NCBI RefSeq assembly: GCF_001552175.1
Contig: NZ_BCQR01000058.1
Span: 1 to 62,704, forward strand
From: Actinomadura kijaniata NBRC 14229
Lineage (GTDB): Bacteria; Actinomycetota; Actinomycetes; Streptosporangiales; Streptosporangiaceae
Length of the DNA: 62,704 nt
Reading direction: 5' to 3'
Positions 33,319 through 40,714 of the stretch are shown here, piece after piece. The notes beneath the pieces were generated by a model. It was not told the DNA's origin, ran no database searches, and worked only from the letters and a program-made list of their open reading frames with translations. Position numbers and translations under genes: made by a program. Each line of letters opens with the position of its first letter. The first letter of the stretch is position 1.

Positions 33319-33390
33319 CTAAACCCAGGACACGCCCTTGCGAGCGGCGTTCGGATGTCCCCCGCCCGTCTTCACACGGTCGTTCAGCAT
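33319..33390 (-). CDS. Possible leader peptide before the HD-GYP gene
   Basis: A 23-codon frame, starting MLNDRVKTGGG and ending KGVSWV, terminates 46 nt before the HD-GYP start. The coding strand carries GGGGGAG about 10 nt and AGAGG 2 nt before the ATG. The sequence is basic and of natural composition. No family is recognised; a chance ORF remains possible. Confidence 0.3.
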   Translation of the reverse strand: MLNDRVKTGGGHPNAARKGVSWV

Positions 33391-33598
33391 GACCTCTTGC
33401 CTCCCCCCGTCGCCGGCTCCCCGGGCGGCGGCCCGTGGGTTCCGGGCCGACCTGGTCCGGGCTCCCCGGATGGGCGCACGCCGCGCCGGTTCGGCGGGCG
33501 CGCGCCTGTTCCCATCGCTGATTTCCGGGCCAAGCCTAACGCGAGAGGCCCAGGTCACACAGGCATGCCGGGAATCGTGAGCAAAGCGTGAACTAATC

Positions 33599-33630
33599 GT
33601 CACCGCGTGTGATCAATTCTCCGCGGTGAC
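33599..33630 (-). terminator. Hairpin after the epimerase gene
   Basis: GTCACCGCG (33599-33607) and CGCGGTGAC (33622-33630) are exact complements with a 14-nt loop, about 50 nt past the epimerase stop on the minus strand. Confidence 0.65.
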
Positions 33631-33680
33631 CCACCGAACGTATCCGCACGGACCTTTTGCACGACCGAAATGCACATGCA

Positions 33681-34592
33681 TCAGCGTTCCCGCGCCCAGG
33701 CGACCGTCGCGGCGAGCCCGTCGCGCAGCGCGGTGCGGGGCTCCCAGCCGAGCGCGTCGCGGGTGTCGGCCGGATTGATCGCCATAGCGGGCAGGTCGCC
33801 GAGCCGGGGCGGGGCGAACGCGGGCTCGTCGGGCGCCCCGGCCGCCTCCGCGACCAGGGAGTGCAGCTCGCGGTCGGTGGTCTGGAGGCCGGTGCCGACG
33901 TTGAGCCGCCGCCCTCCCCCGCCCTCCCCGGCGGCACGGGCGAACGCGTCCACCACGTCCAGCACGTACACGTAGTCGCGGGTCTGCCCGCCGTCGCCGA
34001 ACACCCGGGTCGGCTTCCCCGTCAGCAGCGCGTCGGTGAAGATCGACACCACCCCGGCCTCGCCCTCCGGCGTCTGCCGGGGCCCGTACACGTTGGCCAG
34101 CGTCAGCGCCGTGTAGTCCAGCCCGTGCAGCGCCCGGTAGGTCTGGAGGTAGATCTCGCCGGACACCTTGGAGGCGGCGTAGGGCGAGGCGGGCCGCAGC
34201 GCGGCGCCGGACGGCACCGGCAGCGCGTCGGGCACCCCGTAGACCGCACAGCTGGACGCGAAGACGACCTTGCGGGCCCCGGCGCGCCGCGCGCTCTCCA
34301 GGACGTTGGCGGTGCCGACGACGTTGGTGCGGGCGTCGGCGAGCGGGTCGCCGACGCTCACCCGCACGCTGACCTGCGCGGCCAGGTGGCAGACCACCTC
34401 GGGCCCGAACGCCTCCACCCGCGCGGCCAGCGCGGGGTCGGCCACGTCCAGGCGCCACAGGTCGATGTCGTCGCGCACGTTGGACCCGGTCGACAGGTCG
34501 TCGACCCCGGCGACCTCGTGGCCGTCGGCCAGCAGGCGGTCGACCAGATGGGATCCGATGAAGCCGGCGGCGCCGGTGACGAGAACGCGCAT
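33681..34592 (-). CDS. NAD-dependent UDP-sugar 4-epimerase-like protein
   Basis: A 303-residue extended SDR. The NAD motif VTGAAGFIGSHL is at residue 5, with Asp for NAD(H) preference (GVDDLSTG), the catalytic Ser in FASSCAVYG and Tyr-x3-Lys in SPYAASKVSGE. It resembles UDP-glucose/UDP-N-acetylglucosamine 4-epimerases, which supply sugars for cell-wall or exopolysaccharide synthesis. No glycosyltransferase is adjacent, so the exact sugar is uncertain. It follows the rsrA terminator. Confidence 0.88.
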   Translation of the reverse strand: MRVLVTGAAGFIGSHLVDRLLADGHEVAGVDDLSTGSNVRDDIDLWRLDVADPALAARVEAFGPEVVCHLAAQVSVRVSVGDPLADARTNVVGTANVLESARRAGARKVVFASSCAVYGVPDALPVPSGAALRPASPYAASKVSGEIYLQTYRALHGLDYTALTLANVYGPRQTPEGEAGVVSIFTDALLTGKPTRVFGDGGQTRDYVYVLDVVDAFARAAGEGGGGRRLNVGTGLQTTDRELHSLVAEAAGAPDEPAFAPPRLGDLPAMAINPADTRDALGWEPRTALRDGLAATVAWARER

Positions 34593-34637
34593 CCCTGCAC
34601 GATAACGGGGGCGGGACCGCTCCCGTGCCGCGGCGTC

Positions 34638-34673
34638 GCGGCCGGCCCCGGACCGAACCCGGGACCCGGCCGC
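34638..34673 (-). terminator. Hairpin after the sigR-rsrA operon
   Basis: GCGGCCGG (34638-34645) and CCGGCCGC (34666-34673) are exact complements, 6 nt after the rsrA stop. The 20-nt loop is C/G-rich and could pair further. Confidence 0.55.
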
Positions 34674-34679
34674 CGCGTC

Positions 34680-34958
34680 TCAGGCGTGCTCGTCGGTCTT
34701 CAGTTCGCCGCAGATCTGCTCGATGCGGCCCATGACCTTGGCGCGCAGCTCGTCCGGCGCGGGCTCGCAGCCGCACGACTTGCCCACCAGCTTCTTGACG
34801 GCCTCCTCGAGGCCGTACTCGCGCAGGCAGGGGCCGCACTCGTCGAGGTGCTCCTTGACCTCGCTGCACCCGCCCTGGTCGAGCTCACCGTCCAGGTAGG
34901 TGTAGACCCGGGCCAGCACCTCGCTGCACGGGGTCTCGTGGGGTTCGCCACAGCTCAT
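34680..34958 (-). CDS. rsrA: Redox-sensitive zinc anti-sigma factor
   Basis: A 92-residue ZAS-domain protein that binds and inhibits SigR when reduced. Cys11, His37, Cys41 and Cys44 (HLDECGPC) are at the positions known for Streptomyces coelicolor RsrA, so zinc binding and the disulfide switch should be intact. Additional cysteines (Cys3, Cys31, and a CGC near residue 62) are also present. On thiol oxidation it releases zinc and frees SigR. Second gene of the sigR-rsrA operon, 44 nt after sigR. Confidence 0.95.
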   Translation of the reverse strand: MSCGEPHETPCSEVLARVYTYLDGELDQGGCSEVKEHLDECGPCLREYGLEEAVKKLVGKSCGCEPAPDELRAKVMGRIEQICGELKTDEHA

Positions 34959-35002
34959 GGCTCACTCACCCTTCTCGCTCGCCGGGCCGGAGGTCGCGCG
35001 TT

Positions 35003-35734
35003 TCATGCCGAGCCCTCCCTGGCCCCGGTCAGGCCGCGTTCCCGAGCGTAGTCCTCCAGCATGCCGCGCAGCTGGCGACGGCCCCGGTGCAGCCGGGACA
35101 TCACCGTGCCGATGGGCGTGCCCATGATCTCGGCGATCTCCTTGTAGGCGAAGCCCTCGACGTCGGCGAGGTAGACCGCGATCCGGAACTCCTCGGGCAG
35201 ATCGGCGAGCGCGCGCTTGACGTCGGAGTCGGGCAGGTGCTCCAGCGCCTCGGCCTCGGCGGACTTCAGGCCGCTGGAGGTGTGCGACTCGGCGCGCGCG
35301 AGCTGCCAGTCCTCGATCTCCTCGGTCGCCGCCTGCTGCGGCTGCCGCTGCTTCTTGCGGTAGGAGTTGATGAACGTGTTGGTCAGGATCCGGTACAGCC
35401 ACGCCTTGAGGTTCGTGCCCTCCTTGAACTGGTGGAAGGACCCGAACGCCTTGGCGAAGGTCTCCTGCACGAGATCCTCGGCGTCCGCCGGGTTGCGCGT
35501 CATGCGCAGCGCGGCCGAGTACAACTGGTCCAAGAACGGGAGCACATCGCGCTGGAAGCGTTCCTGGCGCTGCTCCACGGTCTCCGTGGTCCCCGGTACC
35601 TGACCCACCCCCTCAGCTGTGGCGACGCTCCCGTGAGCGTCGTACATCACAGACGATATCGGCCCGCGCGGGGAGAACACGCCGCCGGGGGCGGGCGCGG
35701 CGCCCCGTGCGCGTTCGGCGAGGGCGGTGGTCAT
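35003..35734 (-). CDS. sigR: ECF sigma factor of the thiol-oxidative stress response
   Basis: A 243-residue ECF sigma factor (SigR of Streptomyces, SigH of mycobacteria) that controls thioredoxin, mycothiol and proteolysis genes. Region 2 is RMTRNPADAEDLVQETFAKAFGSFHQF, and region 4 ends EIAEIMGTPIGTVMSRLHRGRRQL. ATG 35734 has GGAGG nine nt upstream and lies 41 nt from a SigR-type promoter; the upstream ATG at 35779 overlaps that promoter and is rejected. The roughly 40 residues before the core are unconserved, and internal starts (ATG 35647, GTG 35608) could give a shorter form, as for sigma-R/sigma-R-prime in Streptomyces. Confidence 0.95.
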   Translation of the reverse strand: MTTALAERARGAAPAPGGVFSPRGPISSVMYDAHGSVATAEGVGQVPGTTETVEQRQERFQRDVLPFLDQLYSAALRMTRNPADAEDLVQETFAKAFGSFHQFKEGTNLKAWLYRILTNTFINSYRKKQRQPQQAATEEIEDWQLARAESHTSSGLKSAEAEALEHLPDSDVKRALADLPEEFRIAVYLADVEGFAYKEIAEIMGTPIGTVMSRLHRGRRQLRGMLEDYARERGLTGAREGSA

Positions 35735-35774
35735 TCGGCTGCACCTCCATGACACGACTGTTGTGATCGGGTGC

Positions 35775-35800
35775 AACACCGGCGGGGACGATTCGATTCC
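35775..35800 (-). promoter_or_regulatory. SigR-type autoregulated promoter
   Basis: On the minus strand GGAAT (35796-35800), an 18-nt spacer and GTT (35775-35777) match the SigR/SigH consensus GGAAT-N18-GTT exactly. It sits 41 nt before the sigR ATG, so sigR should amplify itself when RsrA is oxidised. Confidence 0.8.
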
Positions 35801-35955
35801 GCCGATCGTTCTGTGTTGCGGGAAGTGACGGGCGCCGCTCCCCGCGACAATGGAACGGCGAGGAGAAGGTCACCCATCCGCAGGTATACGGAGGGTGATG
35901 TCGAGCCCGGACCGGGGAAAGAAGTTCCATACACGCCAAGAACAGGAGCAAACCG

Positions 35956-36843
35956 TTGCTACCGGTGCCGGCGCGACCGCCCGAGCCCACCATCGCCAGC
36001 CTTCGCGGCGCGTCCGGCGACGAGCAGACGCTGCCGCTGTACTGGTCGTTCTACTGGTCGGTGGCGGCCGCCCAGTTGGCCCGCTGGCTGCCCAGGCGCC
36101 CGGCGCTGATCGTCGACCTGTCCAACGGCGACGGCCGCACCGCCGCCCAGGCCGCCGCGGCGGGCCACCAGGTGCTGGAGGTCATGGACCCGCTGCTGAC
36201 CGGCCCGCGGGACCACCATCCCGAGGGCGGGCGCCCGCCGAACGGCGCGCACCGCACCACCCACCGTGACGGCCGCCTGCCCCGCCCGCGCCAGGGCGGC
36301 GCGGTGTCGAACGGCCACGCCCACCTGCCGCCCGGCGTGACCCGCCGGGTGATCGCCGACTCGGGGACGCTGCCCTACCTGGGGGACGCGTGCGTGGACG
36401 CGGTGGTGGCCGAGCACCGGGCGCTGTCCCGCCACCTGGCGACCGAGGAGACGATCGCGGAGATCGCCCGGGTCCTGCGCCCGGGCGGCCGGGTCCTGCT
36501 GTCGGTGGACTCCCTGACCCTGGGCATGGCGCTGCTGGCCGAGCAGAACTGCTGGGCGCACCTGTCGGACGTCCCGGCCGCCGAGGTGGTCCTGGTGCCC
36601 TGGCCGGACGGCGCGATCACCCGCTGCTTCTGGTCCGACCAGCTCCGCGAGCTGCTGACGGAGGCGGGCCTGGAGGTGGAGTGGATCCGCCCGCGCACGG
36701 CGCTGTCGCCGTCGACGGTGGAGCACGTGCTCAAGCGCTCCCCCGAGGCGATGGAACGCCTGGTCCGGACGGAACTGACGGCCCCGCCGGGCGACGAGTC
36801 CCTCGGAGTGCACCTCCTGGCCAGCGCCCGCCGCCGCACCTGA
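35956..36843 (+). CDS. Class I SAM-dependent methyltransferase-like protein
   Basis: A 295-residue Rossmann methyltransferase-like protein. Motif I is weak (LIVDLSNGDGRTAAQAAAAG, without the usual G-x-G-x-G), followed by a long His/Pro/Arg-rich insert (about residues 80-125). Better motifs come after it: IAEIARVLRPGGRVLLSVDS. The start is TTG 35956, supported by AGGAG at 35944-35948; GTG 35965 is further away. It is divergent from sigR. The substrate is unknown, and the weak motif I leaves open whether it binds SAM. Confidence 0.75.
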   Translation: MLPVPARPPEPTIASLRGASGDEQTLPLYWSFYWSVAAAQLARWLPRRPALIVDLSNGDGRTAAQAAAAGHQVLEVMDPLLTGPRDHHPEGGRPPNGAHRTTHRDGRLPRPRQGGAVSNGHAHLPPGVTRRVIADSGTLPYLGDACVDAVVAEHRALSRHLATEETIAEIARVLRPGGRVLLSVDSLTLGMALLAEQNCWAHLSDVPAAEVVLVPWPDGAITRCFWSDQLRELLTEAGLEVEWIRPRTALSPSTVEHVLKRSPEAMERLVRTELTAPPGDESLGVHLLASARRRT

Positions 36844-36854
36844 TTTCCCAGCCC

Positions 36855-36879
36855 TGGCCTACGGCGCTCGCGTGCGGCT
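36855..36879. repeat. Copy of a dispersed GC-rich repeat
   Basis: TGGCCTACGG followed by CGCTCGCGTGCGG. The 13-mer GCGCTCGCGTGCG (36864-36876) is identical to 27055-27067, and TGGCCTACGG recurs at 62695-62704. It lies just past the methyltransferase stop. Confidence 0.4.
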
Positions 36880-36920
36880 GAGGCTTTCTTCGAACCAGGT
36901 CCCGGGCATGTTCCGGGTGA

Positions 36921-38021
36921 TCACGACGGGTTCGAGGACGGTCGGCGCCGGGACCGGCTCGCCCTGCGCGGTGGGGGCGGGGCCTCGGGGACGGGCTCGA
37001 CCGACAGGTACCACTCGTGGTCGTCCTCTTCCCCTTCGAGGATCAGGTAACCGGGCCGTGGCAGTCGCAGCCTGCGCTGCCCGTCCTTCGAGCCCCAGAC
37101 GTTTCGGGACTCCCCCGGCGTCTCAGCGGGCCAGCGGGGCATGTGGCAACGGCAGTCCCGGTCCTGAAGGCATCCGCACACGAACCGGATGCTCCAGGAA
37201 TCCTTCGATCTGGCCTGCGCGGTGAGCAGCGCGGGGCCGCCGTCGTAGAACAGCACCTCCCTGCCGCCCCTCCCACGCCACTCCGCGCCGAGCGGCGGCG
37301 CGGCGGACAGCGGTCTGATGCGCACCGACCAGCGCTGTTCCTCATAGGAGCTCTCGACCCGCAGATGGGTCGGCCCGGGCCACAGCAGGACGCGGCCCTG
37401 GCTGGACTCCCGGTAGCTCCGCAGCAGGTCGGTCCCGGTCTCGGTCTCGTCCTCGGTGCGGATGACGGGGGTGACGGCCAGCCTGCCCCCGTTCGTGGAG
37501 GTCACCTCGACGATGGCCGGGCGGTCGGGCTCGGGGCGGTCGATGAGCTCCTCGACGGCGCCCTCGCCGCCGCCCACGATCAGGAAGCGCTCTCCGGTCG
37601 CGTTCTCCGGCACCTCGGGGGGCTCCGGGGCGTCGCGGCCGGCGTCCAGCGCCGGGAGCGCGTCGATCGGCACCGGGCGGCCGGCCCGCCGGGCGGCCAG
37701 CCTGATCAGCGCCGCGCGGCCGTCCCGCAGCGCCGCCAGCGCGGCCCGCTCGCTCCCCGCGGCGGCGGCGCGGTCGTAGGCCGCCAGGGCGAGGCGGTAG
37801 TCCTCCAGCAGCCGGGGGTTCGCCTCGGTCTCCTCCGGGGTGACGGTCAGCCCGCGCAGCTCCTCCCCGAACGCCGTGATCGACTCCTGGAGCGGGGCGG
37901 GGAGCTCCCCGGGGGCGACGGCGGAGGGACCGCGACGCCGGCCGAGCCAGAGCGCGGTGACGCCGCAGCCCGCCAGGAAGGAGACCACCGCCACCAGCGC
38001 GTCGTTCAGCATGAGCGGCAT
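36921..38021 (-). CDS. Hypothetical membrane-anchored protein, C-terminus probably frameshifted
   Basis: A 366-residue protein. ATG 38021 gives an N-terminal transmembrane helix (DALVAVVSFLAGCGVTALWL) and a long cytoplasmic part with an alpha-helical Ala/Arg/Glu-rich stretch and an acidic middle. A Cys-rich element (VCGCLQDRDCRCHMPRW) may bind metal. No family is recognised. The present C-terminus is a basic, low-complexity tail (ASRSRRRPSSNPS). Adding one G to the run at 36973-36977 shifts the frame into a better tail (EPVPAPTVLEPVVITRNMPG, then TWFEESLSRTRAP) ending at 36859, so the gene may be truncated here. Confidence 0.65.
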   Translation of the reverse strand: MPLMLNDALVAVVSFLAGCGVTALWLGRRRGPSAVAPGELPAPLQESITAFGEELRGLTVTPEETEANPRLLEDYRLALAAYDRAAAAGSERAALAALRDGRAALIRLAARRAGRPVPIDALPALDAGRDAPEPPEVPENATGERFLIVGGGEGAVEELIDRPEPDRPAIVEVTSTNGGRLAVTPVIRTEDETETGTDLLRSYRESSQGRVLLWPGPTHLRVESSYEEQRWSVRIRPLSAAPPLGAEWRGRGGREVLFYDGGPALLTAQARSKDSWSIRFVCGCLQDRDCRCHMPRWPAETPGESRNVWGSKDGQRRLRLPRPGYLILEGEEDDHEWYLSVEPVPEAPPPPRRASRSRRRPSSNPS

Positions 38022-38078
38022 GATCGCAGACGGGCCCGCCCGTGTCACCGGCCGGTTCCCCGGGTGGGTGGGACGGTG

Positions 38079-38411
38079 TCAGCGCATGGCCCGGTCGTGC
38101 TTGGACTGGCAGGTGACGCAGCGGGCCGCGTCGGGGCGGGCCTCCAGCCGGCCCTCGGGGACCTGTTCACCGCAGCCCTGGCACTGGCCGTAGGTGCCCT
38201 CCTCGATCCGCTCCAGGGCCGCCAGCACCCCCGCGCGGTGGCGGCCCAGGGAGTCGAGCGCGGCCTGGACCCGGTCGCTGTCGTACAGGTCCGCCCCGGC
38301 GTCGGAGGCGGACAGCTCGCGCTCGGGGTGCTCGCCCCGCAGGACCCTGATCGAACGGTCGGCCTCGGCGAGCATCGTCTCCAGGCGGGAACGGGCGGTG
38401 GCGGTGTCCAC
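38079..38411 (-). CDS. TraR/DksA-family zinc-finger protein
   Basis: A 110-residue protein with an N-terminal coiled-coil and a C-terminal four-cysteine finger (GQCQGCGEQVPEGRLEARPDAARCVTC). Family members insert the coiled-coil into the secondary channel of RNA polymerase. The acidic tip residues needed for DksA action are not obvious here, so it may act differently. It is co-oriented with SRAP and the membrane protein but separated from each by 30-70 nt. Confidence 0.88.
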   Translation of the reverse strand: MDTATARSRLETMLAEADRSIRVLRGEHPERELSASDAGADLYDSDRVQAALDSLGRHRAGVLAALERIEEGTYGQCQGCGEQVPEGRLEARPDAARCVTCQSKHDRAMR

Positions 38412-38479
38412 TCGGGACTCCTCCCGGTCGGCCCCGGGTGCGGGGGGTCCTCGCCCTGACCGGGTTTCGGGGGCAGCGG

Positions 38480-39244
38480 TCAGAACAAGGTGTCGGAGTG
38501 GTTGCCTGAACTATCCCCATCTGGAAGGGGTTTCATCAGTTCCGCGCCGTTGTTTCTGACGTTGTTGACCGCCTTCGACACCGGGTAGGCCTCCATCGTC
38601 CCGGCCATCGCCGGCACCAGCAGGCCCCGCACCTCCTCGACGTCGGTCAGCGCCGGGTCCAGCCAGGCGTCCCACCGGTCGGGCTCGACGACCATCGGCA
38701 TGCGGTCGTGGATGCGGCCCAGGTCGTCGGGGGCGTTGGTGGTGATGACCGTGCAGGTCCACAGCCACTCGTCCTCCGGGGACTTCCACAGCTCGTAGAG
38801 CCCGGCCATCGCCATCAGCCCGCCGTCCTTGGGGTGGATGAAGAACGGCTGCTTGGCGGGGCGCTTCTTGTCCTTCTCCTCCTCCAGCACGTACCACTCG
38901 TAGTAGCCGTCGGCGGGCAGCAGGCAGCGGCGCTTGGCGAACGCCCGCTTGTACGACGGCTTCTCGTGCACCGTCTCCACCCGCGCGTTGATCATCCGGT
39001 TGCCGATGGCGGGGTCCTTGGCCCACGACGGCACCAGGCCCCAGCGCAGCTCCCGAAGCTGCCGCAGCGGCTCGGCGGCCTCCTCGTCGGCCTCCCTCGG
39101 CGGCCGCGTCAGGACGGCCGGGACCTGTTTGGTGGGCGCGACGTTGTAATCGGCGCGCAGCTCGTCGCCGGTCTCGTCGAGCTGGACCGCGAACTGCTCC
39201 AGCAGCTCCTGGCGGGACCGGGCTGTGGCGTATCGACCGCACAT
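38480..39244 (-). CDS. SRAP/HMCES-type abasic-site DNA-protein crosslink protein
   Basis: A 254-residue protein (YedK/HMCES family) that forms a covalent thiazolidine link to abasic sites in single-stranded DNA and protects them. ATG 39244 was chosen because the next codon is Cys (MCGRYA); Cys2 must be the N-terminal residue after Met removal. Other active-site residues are Asn in MINARVET, Glu in DGYYEWY and His in RIHDRMPMVV. Upstream in-frame ATGs would hide Cys2. It corresponds to Rv3226c, near aroA in mycobacteria too. Confidence 0.93.
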   Translation of the reverse strand: MCGRYATARSRQELLEQFAVQLDETGDELRADYNVAPTKQVPAVLTRPPREADEEAAEPLRQLRELRWGLVPSWAKDPAIGNRMINARVETVHEKPSYKRAFAKRRCLLPADGYYEWYVLEEEKDKKRPAKQPFFIHPKDGGLMAMAGLYELWKSPEDEWLWTCTVITTNAPDDLGRIHDRMPMVVEPDRWDAWLDPALTDVEEVRGLLVPAMAGTMEAYPVSKAVNNVRNNGAELMKPLPDGDSSGNHSDTLF

Positions 39245-39345
39245 GCCCTCCATACTGCCCCGCCCCACCGACACTCGACCATTTCCGGACGCCGCGCGGG
39301 GCGGGCGGCGTGCTTGACCGGCGGCGCGATGGGCATGGAGTCGGC

Positions 39346-39993
39346 ATGCGACCCATCACGACCATGGCCCGCCCGTTCGTGGCGGCCCCGTACATCATCA
39401 CCGGCCTGGAGACGCTGCGTGACCCTCGCGCGCGCGCCGAGCAGGTCGCGCCCACCGTCAAGCCGATCGCCGACCGGATCGACTGGCTGCCCACCAAGGA
39501 TCCCGAGACGCTGGTCCGGGTGCAGGGGGCGCTCAGCCTCGGCACCGGGGCGCTGCTGCTGACCGGGAAGTTCCGGCGGCTGACGGCGTTGCTGATGGCG
39601 GTGCAGGTCGTCCCGACCCTCGCGACCGAGCACCGCTACTGGACCGAGGACGACCCCGAGCGCCGCGCCAGCGAGCGTTCCCACCTGCTGAAGAACGCCG
39701 GGCTGTTCGGCGCGCTGATGATGGTGGCGGCCGAGCCGCGCAAGTCGCCGCGCACCGCCGAGCTTCGGCGGCAGCTGCACGACGCCCGCGTCCAGGCGGC
39801 GGCCGAGGGCAAGGCGCTGCGCAAGGAGGCGGCGGCCGAGCTGCGCAACGCGCGCCGTGAGACGGCCCGGCAGACGCGGTCGGCCCGGCAGGGCGGCCGG
39901 GCCGCCGCGAAGGCGGCCAAGGCCGCCAAGGCCGTGCGGAAGACGCGGCGCGGACGCGGCGGCAACCCGGTGGCCAAGCTCGTCCGGCGGTGA
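39346..39993 (+). CDS. DoxX-family membrane protein with histone-like basic tail
   Basis: A 215-residue protein. The first 125 residues are a four-helix DoxX-type membrane domain (FVAAPYIITGLETL, GALSLGTGALLLTGK, LLMAVQVVPTLATEHRYW, NAGLFGALMMVAAEP). After residue 130 a highly charged helix rich in Ala, Lys and Arg follows, ending in AAKAAKAAKAVRKTRRGRGG, much like histone-H1 tails. DoxX proteins in mycobacteria associate with superoxide dismutase and thiosulfate transfer; the tail could contact DNA or the polar membrane face. ATG 39346 has GGAG six nt upstream. Divergent from SRAP. Confidence 0.82.
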   Translation: MRPITTMARPFVAAPYIITGLETLRDPRARAEQVAPTVKPIADRIDWLPTKDPETLVRVQGALSLGTGALLLTGKFRRLTALLMAVQVVPTLATEHRYWTEDDPERRASERSHLLKNAGLFGALMMVAAEPRKSPRTAELRRQLHDARVQAAAEGKALRKEAAAELRNARRETARQTRSARQGGRAAAKAAKAAKAVRKTRRGRGGNPVAKLVRR

Positions 39994-40037
39994 GGCGCCG
40001 CTTCCCGAAGGCAACCTTAAGAACGGCTCAACGGCGT

Positions 40038-40065
40038 TGAACCGCCCGCCGTTCCGGGTCCGTAC
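40038..40065 (+). promoter_or_regulatory. Candidate ECF-type promoter before the sigma/anti-sigma pair
   Basis: TGAACC (40038-40043), 17-nt spacer, CGTAC (40061-40065). This fits ECF sigma promoters such as the SigL type (TGAACC...CGT), suggesting autoregulation. A near-perfect dyad GGCTCAAC / GTTGAACC (40025-40043) overlaps the -35. Confidence 0.5.
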
Positions 40066-40120
40066 TGCCCTCTGACCGCCCGTTCCCCAGGGACCCTCGA
40101 CCCGACGGAGACGCCCGGCC

Positions 40121-40714
40121 ATGGCACTGCCCGGAACGTCCGGCCGCGCGGCCACCGGGCGGCGGAGCCCGCTCCGCCGCCCCCGGCCCGCGCCCGACCG
40201 CGACGACACCGCGGACCAACGCGCCATCGCGGCCCTGTACGCCGAGTACCAGCGGCCCCTGACCGCGTTCGCGCTGCGCCTGACGCGGGGCGACCGGCAG
40301 TGGGCCGAGGACGTCGTGCAGGAGACGATGATCCGCGCCTGGCGCAACGCCGACCGCCTGGACCGCGGGGCGGCCTCGCTGATGCCCTGGCTGGCCACCG
40401 TCGCCCGCCGCATCGTGATCGACCACTGCCGGGCCCGGGACGTCCGGCCGCCCGAGGTGGGCGAGGGTCCCCTGGAGAACCTCCCCGTGGCGGACGAGAT
40501 GGACGCCCTGCTGCGCAAGGTGGTCGTGGTGGAGGCGCTGGACGCGCTGTCACCCGCGCACCGGCAGGCGTTGACCGAGACGGTGCTGCGCGACCGCACG
40601 GTGAACGAGGCCGCCGAGTCCCTCGGGATCCCGGTGGGGACGGTCAAGTCGCGTGTTTACTACGCCATGCGCGCGTTGCGCGTCGCGCTGGAGGAGAGAG
40701 GGGTGACGGCATGA
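40121..40714 (+). CDS. ECF-family RNA polymerase sigma factor
   Basis: A 197-residue sigma factor. Region 2: LYAEYQRPLTAFALRLTRGD then WAEDVVQETMIRAWRN. Region 4: LDALSPAHRQALTETVL and ESLGIPVGTVKSRVYYAMRAL. It resembles the SigL/SigK-related group. ATG 40121 sits 55 nt after the candidate promoter; the first 25 residues are basic and unconserved, so a later start is possible. The stop overlaps the anti-sigma ATG (ATGA). Confidence 0.93.
   Translation: MALPGTSGRAATGRRSPLRRPRPAPDRDDTADQRAIAALYAEYQRPLTAFALRLTRGDRQWAEDVVQETMIRAWRNADRLDRGAASLMPWLATVARRIVIDHCRARDVRPPEVGEGPLENLPVADEMDALLRKVVVVEALDALSPAHRQALTETVLRDRTVNEAAESLGIPVGTVKSRVYYAMRALRVALEERGVTA

Larger units (their letters stand above)
33274..33680. 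other. 407-nt gap upstream of the HD-GYP operon
   Basis: The gap holds a possible 23-codon ORF (33319-33390, minus), a hairpin at 33599-33630 behind the epimerase gene, and the promoter of the HD-GYP pair. I looked for a cyclic-di-GMP or cyclic-di-AMP riboswitch on the minus strand and did not see their conserved cores. Confidence 0.4.

Noticed and set aside
33274..33600. Cyclic-di-GMP or cyclic-di-AMP riboswitch upstream of the HD-GYP gene
   Set aside because: I searched by eye for the conserved cores on the minus strand and found neither.
35734..35779. sigR start at the upstream ATG 35779
   Set aside because: It overlaps the -10 of the GGAAT-N18-GTT promoter and lacks a ribosome binding site; ATG 35734 has GGAGG.
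39245..39274. Longer SRAP protein starting at 39274 or 39253
   Set aside because: The catalytic cysteine must be residue 2; only ATG 39244 gives Met-Cys.
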